A stretch of DNA of 5,989 bases from positions 1 to 5,989 of the forward strand of contig JAKPQT010000124.1 in assembly GCA_029555885.1 (NCBI GenBank). Direction: 5' to 3'. The translations under genes and the position numbers were made by a program. A model generated the notes under the pieces. That model was not told the origin of the DNA, searched no databases, and saw nothing but the letters and a program-made list of their open reading frames with translations. This document shows, in pieces, positions 1 to 5,989 of the stretch; positions within the stretch are counted from its first letter, which is position 1, and each line of letters opens with the position of its first letter. This DNA comes from Chloroflexota bacterium (GTDB taxonomy: Bacteria; Chloroflexota; Anaerolineae; CG2-30-64-16).

Positions 1-2745
1 CGCGGCCAGGGGGTCCAGGATCAGCCCCTCGGGCAGCGCCATCCCAATGTCGTAGCCGGACCACGCGCGCACCGCCTCACCGGCCAGCCAGTGCGGGCCC
101 TGGTCGGGCCGGCCGATGGCGAATCCGCTGCGTGCGAGCATCTGCTCCCACGGCCGCGGCTCCAGCCAGGCCATCAGCGGCCGGCCAGCCAGCGGGACGT
201 GCCGCGCATAGTCCTCGCTGTCCAGGATGCCGATCCCGCGGCGCAGGCGGCCCGCCCACTCCCGCGCCAGTGCATCAAGGAACGGCCGCTGCTCCGCCAG
301 GGCCGCAGCCAGCCGGCTGCCCTCCGGCTCCAGCGGGCCGGCGCCGCCCATGCTCGTCAGCACGTTCAGGCTAAGGTCGGGCATCCCGGCCAGCACGTCC
401 AGCGCCAGCTCCAGCGCGAGGATGCGCCCGGACTTGCCGTAGGGGGTGTACGGGTGGTTCTCGACCTCCGCGACGACCTGCACGTCCGCGCCCAGGTACG
501 CGGCCTGTCGCGCACCGTCCTCGCTCTTGTCCAGCACGCCTGCCGGCGTCCAGTCGCTGTAATAGCCAGAGCCGGGGCGAATCATGGGTCGGGCGCCGCC
601 GGCGAGCGTGCGCAGCAGCCGGTCCGTCCGGCGGCCCTCCGCAGTGTGATACGACGTGCCGATGGTCATCAGGCCGATGCGGATGGCCGGGTCAACCGCG
701 TGGACCGCGGCCTCGACCGTCCGCGCGAGGCCGAGCATCGCCTCCTCCTGCACGTCGAACCAGGCGCGGCGCACCGCGGGACCGGCGTCCGTCGCGCCGA
801 CGACGGTCAGGTCTGCGACGGCCGCACCGGATGGCACGGGCCGGGCCGCCGCGGACGCAGCCTCGTCGCGCAGCGCGGTGACCACTTCCTCGCGCGTCCA
901 GGTCCGCCCCGTGGCCCGCTCCAGCGCGGCCAGGTGGTGCGGGCAGAAGCACGTCATGCCCGGAATGTCATGCAAGACGAAGCGCACGTCATCGTCCACC
1001 CACACCGCATCTGCGCCGCACTCCGCGGCGAGCCGGTACATCTCGCTCACATAGTCCAGGAAGGCGGGGTCCAGCGGGCAGGCGGTCGACCGGGAGGTGT
1101 CGCCGTGCTCGTTGACCTGAAACTGGAACGCGAACCGCTCAGGCCGCGCGGAACCGGCATCCACATGGCCGACAGTAATCATCACGTTGATGTGGACCTC
1201 GGGGACGACCGCACGGAACTTAGGTACAATCTCGCGGAGTCGCGCAAAGCGTGCCCGCAACTGGTCGGGCGTCAGCAGCGCGGGGTCCATGTCGTAGCTG
1301 GCCTCGAACAGCAGCACGCTGTCAGCCTTGACCGCCTGCAGGAAGCGGAGCGCCTCGTCGACGCGGGCATCGGTCGCGATGGCCGGATGATACAGACGGA
1401 CGTAGTAGCGCGCGCCCTCTGCGCCGGGCAGCGGTCGCGCCGCCTGCCCGAAGTCGAGCGCGAGCGCGATGGCCGCGGCGTCATCGAGGCCCGCGGGCGG
1501 GCGGTAGCCGGCCTGCTCGAAGTGGTAGAGCGTCGGCCCGATGAAGTGCAGGTGGTTGAGCAGCGGCTCGGTGTAGTTGATGTCGCCGTAGAGGACGCCG
1601 TCCACGTGATGCCGGCGGGTGACGTGATTGTTCCAGTCCACGCCTTCCGTCAGGAAGCCGTGCGGGCCGTGGTGGTGCCGCGCGATGGCTTCGAGCACCG
1701 CCATCCCCCGGTCGGTGAGCACAGCGTCGCCGGTCTCGCGGCCCGCCTCCAGCCATGCCTGTGCGGCCTCCGCGTTCTCCCACAGGTACGAGGTGTCCCA
1801 GCTTGCCTCCATCCACAGCAGGCCCTGCGTCGGCACGCCGTTGCGATCCTCGTGCATGACGAACCGGTCCAGGCCCGGCAGCGCGACGTTGTACGCGAAG
1901 TCGCGCCACGCGGGCCGCGCGCAGACCTCCGCCGCGCGACGGAGGATGCGAAAGGCCGACGCGTAGGCGACGTCCTCGTGGTCATCGTAGGTGTCGTGGT
2001 TGATGCTGCCCCAGAAGCCGCCCGCGGCGACGAACGCGTCGCCCAGGCCGGTCGCATCGGCCCGGTAATCGGCCAGCCCGCGTCCGGTCAGCTCGGCGTA
2101 CAACTGGAGCAGGTACAGGCCGTCCGCGCTGTGGTCATAGATGGGATCGGCCGCGCCGTGAGGGTTGAGCGGGTACGGCTCGCCCGCGGGCGTGATGCGC
2201 CGGGGGACCCACCCGTTCGGCAGCCGCGGGACGTGCGCCTTGAGCCAGCCTGCCAGCCGCACCGCGGCCGCGACTGCAAGGGGCTTGTCGGGCTGCTCGG
2301 CGGGCAGCAGGTCGGCCAGCTCCAACAACTGTACGCCGATCTTCGCCAGCGAGCCGGGGCAAAGCCACGCATCGCCGTGGTCGTAGTTGAGGCAGAAGCG
2401 GCCCGCGGCCAGGTCGTAGTAGGGGCGGATGAAGCCGGCCGCCTCGTCCACGAAACCGTCGTGCAGGACGTGAGCCAGGAGCCCGGTCGCCTCCGCCGCG
2501 AGTCGCTCGTCGCCCATGTAACGCGCCCAGCGATAGAGCAGCGTCGCGCCGCCCACCGCGTTCGCGGCCCAGCCGGGGCCTTCCAGGTCGCCGAAGTCGT
2601 GCCAGTGCATGACCTCGCCGTCCGGCGTCACGAAGCTCGACTGCGCGCGCAGGCCGGTGGCTGCGGGCTCGAGGCAGCGCCGCGCAAACGCGACCGAGGC
2701 ACGCGCGCTGGCGAACAGGATGTCGTCACGAGACGGGTTTGTCAA
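1..2745 (-). CDS. Putative multidomain glycosidase-like protein, 3' end outside window
   Basis: At least 915 codons are open with no stop before the left edge, so the C-terminus is missing. The start is TTG at 2743-2745, six bases after GGAGG; the first in-frame ATG is codon 46, inside the conserved-looking fold. Residues about 5-430 are helix-rich with many Trp, Asp and His (DFGDLEGPGW near 50, YDHSADGLYLL near 203, YLWENAE near 320), resembling six-hairpin (alpha/alpha) carbohydrate enzymes. Residues about 445-800 show eight successive strand-like segments, as in a TIM barrel: YYVRLY 447, SVLLFEA 476, VHINVMI 517, AVWVDDD 580, IRIGLMTIG 688, MIRPGSGYY 721, VQVVAEVEN 755, LSLNVL 791. D584-D586 end strand 4 and E760/E762 end strand 7, the places where clan GH-A enzymes carry catalytic acids. 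C599, C601, H603 and H604 form a CFCPHH cluster. From about 831 a third domain begins (GIGILDSEDY), perhaps like the amidotransferase-like domain of some beta-galactosidases. There is no signal peptide. It is probably the last of the three co-transcribed genes seen here. Function is inferred from fold only. Confidence 0.85.
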   Translation of the reverse strand, partial: MTNPSRDDILFASARASVAFARRCLEPAATGLRAQSSFVTPDGEVMHWHDFGDLEGPGWAANAVGGATLLYRWARYMGDERLAAEATGLLAHVLHDGFVDEAAGFIRPYYDLAAGRFCLNYDHGDAWLCPGSLAKIGVQLLELADLLPAEQPDKPLAVAAAVRLAGWLKAHVPRLPNGWVPRRITPAGEPYPLNPHGAADPIYDHSADGLYLLQLYAELTGRGLADYRADATGLGDAFVAAGGFWGSINHDTYDDHEDVAYASAFRILRRAAEVCARPAWRDFAYNVALPGLDRFVMHEDRNGVPTQGLLWMEASWDTSYLWENAEAAQAWLEAGRETGDAVLTDRGMAVLEAIARHHHGPHGFLTEGVDWNNHVTRRHHVDGVLYGDINYTEPLLNHLHFIGPTLYHFEQAGYRPPAGLDDAAAIALALDFGQAARPLPGAEGARYYVRLYHPAIATDARVDEALRFLQAVKADSVLLFEASYDMDPALLTPDQLRARFARLREIVPKFRAVVPEVHINVMITVGHVDAGSARPERFAFQFQVNEHGDTSRSTACPLDPAFLDYVSEMYRLAAECGADAVWVDDDVRFVLHDIPGMTCFCPHHLAALERATGRTWTREEVVTALRDEAASAAARPVPSGAAVADLTVVGATDAGPAVRRAWFDVQEEAMLGLARTVEAAVHAVDPAIRIGLMTIGTSYHTAEGRRTDRLLRTLAGGARPMIRPGSGYYSDWTPAGVLDKSEDGARQAAYLGADVQVVAEVENHPYTPYGKSGRILALELALDVLAGMPDLSLNVLTSMGGAGPLEPEGSRLAAALAEQRPFLDALAREWAGRLRRGIGILDSEDYARHVPLAGRPLMAWLEPRPWEQMLARSGFAIGRPDQGPHWLAGEAVRAWSGYDIGMALPEGLILDPLAA

Positions 2746-2751
2746 CGGGAA

Positions 2752-2756
2752 CCTCC
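2752..2756 (-). promoter_or_regulatory. Ribosome binding site setting the TTG start
   Basis: The minus strand reads GGAGG followed by the six bases TTCCCG and then TTG. This is a strong Shine-Dalgarno match at good spacing, and it decides the start of the long gene, which has no nearby ATG. Another in-frame TTG lies nine codons upstream, but it precedes this site and has no comparable motif. Confidence 0.75.
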
Positions 2757-2764
2757 GTGATGTG

Positions 2765-2791
2765 CACCGCAAAGACGCGAAGGACGCAAAG
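2765..2791. repeat. GCAAAGACGC-type intergenic repeat
   Basis: On the plus strand three related units follow each other: GCAAAGAC, GCGAAGGAC and GCAAAG, preceded by CACC. The element fills most of the 53-base spacer between the stop of the complete paralogue and the ribosome binding site of the long gene. I recognise this pattern as a short repeat found between genes in many environmental bacteria, where it often appears in false proteins as RKDAKDAK. That recognition is from memory, not from a search. No hairpin followed by a T-run is seen, so it does not look like an intrinsic terminator. Confidence 0.6.
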
Positions 2792-2798
2792 CCAGGCC

Positions 2799-5072
2799 TC
2801 ACACCACCGACACGGTCTTCTGCGGCGTATCGAACCTGACCTTGATCGCAGCTACATGATGTTCGGCCAGCCACTGCCAGCCCTGCGGTGCGGCGTCCAG
2901 GTCTACCACTTCCGGCAGCGGTTCATCGCCGCACGTGCAGCGCGCCGGTTTGCCCCGGCCCGCAATCAGGGTGACGCTGCTCGCGGCGGGCTGATCCTCC
3001 AGGTCCAACACCAGCGTTCCGCCTTCGACGCGCGTCGCATCGCGCAGCACTGCGCCGCTGGTAATGTGCACGGCCCCGGATTCGTCTCGCAGTACGACCG
3101 GATCGAGGTCCAGCGGCAGCCCGGCCAGCGAGAAGGTGTTCAGGCCGACTAACTGGGGGTTCAACCACCAGGTATATTCCTCGTCCCCGCGCACCGGGCT
3201 GAACGCATCGGGATACATGCCCAGGTGTGGGCCGGCGCGCATCTGCTCCTGCATCCCGTGCCGCGTGATGCCCTCCGCGATGTGCTGCCAGTCCGCGGGG
3301 CCATCCGCAGGCCGGTAGCGCGCCAGGCGGAAGAGCGCGTCTGCATAGACCAGTCCGTTCCACTGGACGATGACGCCGAACCACGACTGCACATCATGGA
3401 AGGTGACGCCGAAGACTGGCACGGTCCCGTACAACATGATGGGCCGGTAGTACGCGTGCCAGAGATAGGTGAAGGGCAGGCCGGTCCACGCCCAGTGGGT
3501 CGCGGCATCGAGATACCGCTCGTCGCCGGTCAACTCGTACGCGCCCAGGTTGAGGTCGATCAGGTAGGGCGCGGCCAGAACATCCGGCACGTGCAGATGC
3601 AGCTCCCATGTCTGCGCGCCTTCGGGCCGGCGCTGCGTGTTGCACCAGTCCGCCGCCCGCAACACTGCTGCGACCGCGGCCCGGTCACCCGTTAGCAGCG
3701 CATACTGGAGCACCGGCCGGACCTTGCTCGCTGTGAAGCCGGTCGCGCTGTCGTGTTCGCGGCCCATCAGTGCCAGCCGGTCCTCCGTGTGGTACTGCTC
3801 CCCACCGGCCACGACGTCCGGCTGCCAGGGCCATGAGCCGTCGGCCTGCTGCTCGGCCAGCAGGGTAGCCGCGGTGCCTGCCAGCGTGGTCAACGCGTTC
3901 GAGACGTCGCCATAGACCAGCGCCAGGTCGGGGTGCGGCGCATGGCGCGGCTTCTCGGCTGCTGCCGCAACCTGCTGGCCGCGGCGCACGCCCCGCGCCA
4001 CCTGGTCACGCGCCCGCGCAGCCAGCCCGGCGTCGGCCTGCGACCAGCGCGCGTAGCGCCACAGCTGGTTCGCGAGGTGCGCCTCGTAGCGCGGTCCCCA
4101 GGGGTCGGACAAGGTGTGATGCCAGCCCTCCGCCGCGTCGTCCCACGCCACATCCAGATAGGAACGGACGCACAGGTCCACGTTCGCGCGGTAGTCCTCC
4201 CCGCCGGCCACCTCCGGCAGCGCAGGTACGCCGAAAGCTGCCAGCCACGCCCGTAGGACGCCCATGACGCCGCCCTCACCCAGCGCGACGAAGCGGGCAG
4301 ACAGGGTGAAGGTTGAATTCGGGCCGATGCCGCACGGCTGGTGGGCCTCCAGCTCGCCCTCGTTGCGCCAGCGCGGCTCTACCGCAGGCGCGGCCAGCGC
4401 CATGTACGCGAGCCCGCCGCGGCCGCTCAACGTATCAGGCGCGGCGAAGAGGGCGGCGGGATGCCGCCACGCGCTGTGCCAGTCCTGGTTCGGGTCCCAC
4501 ATCAGGCCCACCGCGCGCCCCTGCCCGGCGACCGCTATCAGCGGGATCGTGATACGGTAGGGATGCGGAATCGTGCGGTTGGCGTATTTCGCTGCGGCGA
4601 AGCGCGTGTCGGAGGACGGCTCGTCGTCCAGCAGGTATTCCAGGCCCGGGAACAGGGCCTCGTCACGCGGGTTGCCGCCGATGTCTGTGCCGACGTGCAG
4701 CGCGGGGCCGCGCCAGTCGAGCACCTGGGCTGCGGCGTCGGCGGTGAGCGTGTAGTGGACGGCAAACTGGTCGGGCTCTGCGGCCCGCGCCAGGCGAATT
4801 GTCAGCCGCCAGGTCACGCCGTCCGCATCGCCATAGTCGCCGGTCAGTACCAGGCCGTCCGGCTGCGCGTGCACAGCGGTCGCAGCCAGTTCCACCGCGT
4901 GGCGAGTGCCTGTTTTGTCGCGATACACCAGCCGGCTGAGCGGCTGCACGCGGGCATACGTCCGCCAACCATCTCCTTCGCGGCGGTCCAGGGTGAAGCC
5001 GATAACCCGCTCTCCCTCGACCACAGGGCTGAGGCGGGCCGTGCCATGCTCAAGCATAGTTGTGAGAGACAT
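2799..5072 (-). CDS. Putative (alpha/alpha)-toroid carbohydrate-active enzyme, complete paralogue
   Basis: This is a complete gene of 757 residues when started at the ATG at 5070-5072, which has GGAG eight bases upstream; a GTG 12 codons earlier has only a weak site. The N-terminus (MSLTTMLEHG) has no signal peptide or membrane segment, so a cytoplasmic protein is likely. Residues about 1-265 alternate short beta-type segments and turns, as in the beta-sandwich that precedes many toroid glycosidases. Residues about 270-640 are helical and Trp-rich, with DGSWPW at 411-416, LHVPD at 493-497, RPIM at 543-546, WFG at 564-566, QWNG at 570-573, GMYPDA at 618-623 and EEYTWW at 631-636. The remainder is beta-rich. 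E490, D497, D622 and E632 are shared with the neighbouring paralogue and are the best candidate catalytic acids. It lies 63 bases after the upstream paralogue and 53 bases before the long gene, in the same direction. I do not recognise a named family; hydrolase, lyase or phosphorylase all remain possible. Confidence 0.88.
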   Translation of the reverse strand: MSLTTMLEHGTARLSPVVEGERVIGFTLDRREGDGWRTYARVQPLSRLVYRDKTGTRHAVELAATAVHAQPDGLVLTGDYGDADGVTWRLTIRLARAAEPDQFAVHYTLTADAAAQVLDWRGPALHVGTDIGGNPRDEALFPGLEYLLDDEPSSDTRFAAAKYANRTIPHPYRITIPLIAVAGQGRAVGLMWDPNQDWHSAWRHPAALFAAPDTLSGRGGLAYMALAAPAVEPRWRNEGELEAHQPCGIGPNSTFTLSARFVALGEGGVMGVLRAWLAAFGVPALPEVAGGEDYRANVDLCVRSYLDVAWDDAAEGWHHTLSDPWGPRYEAHLANQLWRYARWSQADAGLAARARDQVARGVRRGQQVAAAAEKPRHAPHPDLALVYGDVSNALTTLAGTAATLLAEQQADGSWPWQPDVVAGGEQYHTEDRLALMGREHDSATGFTASKVRPVLQYALLTGDRAAVAAVLRAADWCNTQRRPEGAQTWELHLHVPDVLAAPYLIDLNLGAYELTGDERYLDAATHWAWTGLPFTYLWHAYYRPIMLYGTVPVFGVTFHDVQSWFGVIVQWNGLVYADALFRLARYRPADGPADWQHIAEGITRHGMQEQMRAGPHLGMYPDAFSPVRGDEEYTWWLNPQLVGLNTFSLAGLPLDLDPVVLRDESGAVHITSGAVLRDATRVEGGTLVLDLEDQPAASSVTLIAGRGKPARCTCGDEPLPEVVDLDAAPQGWQWLAEHHVAAIKVRFDTPQKTVSVV

Positions 5073-5080
5073 AGATGCTT

Positions 5081-5084
5081 CTCC
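5081..5084 (-). promoter_or_regulatory. Ribosome binding site of the complete paralogue
   Basis: The minus strand reads GGAG, then the eight bases AAGCATCT, then ATG at 5070-5072. This supports the ATG start over the GTG at 5106-5108, which is preceded only by a loose AAAGA-type sequence. Confidence 0.65.
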
Positions 5085-5085
5085 G

Positions 5086-5147
5086 ATCTGGCTACTTCCG
5101 TGTACCACGCGTCTTTCGCAGTGAAACCCGCTTATCTATCTGGCTAC
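5086..5147. repeat. Ten-base direct repeat ATCTGGCTAC flanking the spacer
   Basis: The plus-strand word ATCTGGCTAC occurs at 5086-5095 and again at 5138-5147, 52 bases apart. One copy overlaps the stop codon of the right-hand gene and the other lies just before the ribosome binding site of the complete gene. It may be a scar of a small duplication or insertion, or chance. No other repeat unit joins the two copies. Confidence 0.35.
5108..5123. repeat. Possible degenerate copy of the GCAAAGACGC-type repeat
   Basis: The plus strand reads CGCGTCTTTCGCAGTG. The reverse complement of the copy at 2765-2779 reads CGCGTCTTTGCGGTG, so the two match apart from one inserted C and one G-to-A change. The orientation is opposite to the first copy. 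It sits in the other intergenic spacer of the operon. The match is short, so chance is not excluded. Confidence 0.35.
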
Positions 5148-5989
5148 GTCAACCTGCACTTCCGCCTCGCCGGACGGCCCGAACGGCACGCGCACCATCA
5201 GCAGGCCGCCTGCGTATGTCCAGGAGGGGCCAGTGACTTCGGCGGCGATGGCGGCTGTATCGGTCGAGTCCTCCGCACTCGCCGGGGCAGCCTCGCGGCC
5301 GTCCACCACAACACGGGCAGGCGCAGCGTCCAGCGGCGAAAACAGCAGCGCGGCCAGCTCGCCCGCGGGATAGCGCACGCGCACGGTCACGCTGCCCGCG
5401 TCGCCGGTCACACTCACGATCTCGCCCGGCGCGTTGACGTGGATGCGCGCGCCGGCCAGGTCCACCAGCGCCGTGTGCACCTGTGCGCCCGGCTCGCCGC
5501 CGAGCAGCAGCAGGTTATGCGCGAGATACGTCGGCGCCAGCCACCAGGTATAGGCCTCCGTGCCCGCAACGACGTCCCATGCGTCGGGGTACATGCCGAG
5601 ATAAGGTCCGGACTCCGGCTGCATCTGCGCGGTTGCGATCGTGATGCCCTCGGCCACCTGCCGCCAGTTGAGTTGCGCGGGTCGGCCCGCGGCCTGGAGC
5701 TCCGCGGCGAGCGCGTGCAGTCCGTAGGCGTAGTCCAGCCCATTCCACTGCACCGGCCGGCCAAACCAGGGGTAGATGTAGTTCGATGCGCCATAGACGG
5801 GTATGGTTGTGTAGCGCATGATGGGCCGGTCGGCCGCGTTCCACAGGTAGACAAACGGCAGCCCCGCCAGCGCCCACCGCTCCGCCAGAGCCAGGTAGCG
5901 CGGCTCGCCGGTCAGCCGGTAGCCCTCCACGAACGACTGCACCGTCCAGGCGGATGCCAACAAGTCGGGCACGTGCAGCGACAGCTCCC
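5136..5989 (-). CDS. Putative (alpha/alpha)-toroid carbohydrate-active enzyme, C-terminal part of paralogue
   Basis: The gene enters from the right edge and ends at TAG (5136-5138); 283 residues are visible and the true start lies outside the window. The frame is open to the last base, and ELSLHVPD just inside the edge matches ELHLHVPD of the complete neighbour, so the apparent start GTG at 5970-5972 is an internal Val. Over the first 66 columns my hand alignment gives 36 identities. Shared motifs continue: GLPFxYLW, RPIM, WFG, VQWNGL, EGIT, GPxLGMYPDA and E-x-YTWW. From about visible residue 168 the protein is beta-rich (repeated V-x-V patterns) and lacks the CTC cysteines of the neighbour's tail. 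By comparison with the complete copy, roughly 490 residues, including the beta-rich N-terminal region, should lie beyond the edge. As the first gene seen in the operon, it likely acts with its paralogue on related linkages of one substrate. That pairing is inference. Confidence 0.87.
   Translation of the reverse strand, partial: ELSLHVPDLLASAWTVQSFVEGYRLTGEPRYLALAERWALAGLPFVYLWNAADRPIMRYTTIPVYGASNYIYPWFGRPVQWNGLDYAYGLHALAAELQAAGRPAQLNWRQVAEGITIATAQMQPESGPYLGMYPDAWDVVAGTEAYTWWLAPTYLAHNLLLLGGEPGAQVHTALVDLAGARIHVNAPGEIVSVTGDAGSVTVRVRYPAGELAALLFSPLDAAPARVVVDGREAAPASAEDSTDTAAIAAEVTGPSWTYAGGLLMVRVPFGPSGEAEVQVDVAR

Noticed and set aside
1..255. Firm call of an amidotransferase-like trimerisation domain as in GH42 beta-galactosidases
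   Set aside because: Only about 85 residues are visible and no diagnostic motif can be read, so it is mentioned as a possibility within the gene entry and not listed as a feature.
91..2760. An 889-codon open frame on the plus strand
   Set aside because: It is exactly in antisense codon register with the minus-strand gene, its translation is a low-complexity mix of Arg, Val, Gln, His and Gly with no recognisable motif, and no good ribosome binding site precedes it. The minus-strand frame gives coherent enzyme-like protein.
2746..2798. Intrinsic terminator between the complete paralogue and the long gene
   Set aside because: No stable GC hairpin followed by a T-run is present on the minus strand; the spacer is filled by the short repeat and the ribosome binding site.
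2739..3152. Plus-strand open frame crossing the spacer and the end of the complete paralogue
   Set aside because: Its start lies in the intergenic repeat (giving a KDAKD-like or TAKTRR-like peptide) and the rest is antisense to the C-terminal coding region. It is a typical false gene over this repeat.
5073..5108. GTG at 5106-5108 as start of the complete paralogue, adding 12 residues
   Set aside because: The ATG at 5070-5072 has a clear GGAG eight bases upstream, which itself lies inside the would-be extension. The extra residues show no fold-like content.
5099..5109. Small palindrome CGTG-TAC-CACG as an operator
   Set aside because: The arms are only four bases, no promoter elements are seen around it, and it lies within a spacer that looks internal to an operon.
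5970..5972. GTG as a true start for the right-hand gene
   Set aside because: The frame is open to the window edge and the residues before it (ELSLH) match the interior of the paralogue, so it is an internal Val.

Overview
The window is GC-rich and almost fully coding, and all genes lie on the minus strand. Transcription runs from the right edge to the left edge through three large genes: a C-terminal fragment (5136-5989), a complete gene (2799-5072) and a very long gene open at the left edge (1-2745). The spacers are 63 and 53 bases, and I see no convincing terminator or promoter in either. The three genes therefore look like part of one operon. I see no tRNA, rRNA, CRISPR array, transposase or integrase.

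The first two genes in transcription order are paralogues. Both carry the same block, running from a LHVPD motif to an E-x-YTWW motif and followed by a beta-rich tail. The complete copy has a beta-rich N-terminal region, a helical middle of the kind seen in (alpha/alpha)-toroid carbohydrate enzymes, and a beta C-terminal region. The third gene has at least 915 codons and lacks an ATG at its most likely start. I translated it by hand from a TTG with a GGAGG ribosome binding site. It appears to join a helical N-terminal domain, a (beta/alpha)8-like barrel with acidic residues at strand ends, and the start of a third domain cut by the window edge. None of the three starts that can be seen carries a signal peptide, so the most economical reading is intracellular processing of an imported oligosaccharide or glycoside. 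Substrate and exact family cannot be assigned from sequence reading alone.

The spacer between the complete gene and the long gene holds a copy of a GCAAAGACGC-type repeat that is common between genes in many environmental bacterial lineages. A degenerate copy may lie in the other spacer in the opposite orientation. High GC, TTG start use, this repeat and intracellular glycosidase-like genes would fit a free-living bacterium such as a Chloroflexota, Armatimonadota or Planctomycetota member. That placement is a weak inference.

The longest open frame on the plus strand (91-2760, 889 codons) is an antisense shadow of the long gene, not a gene.
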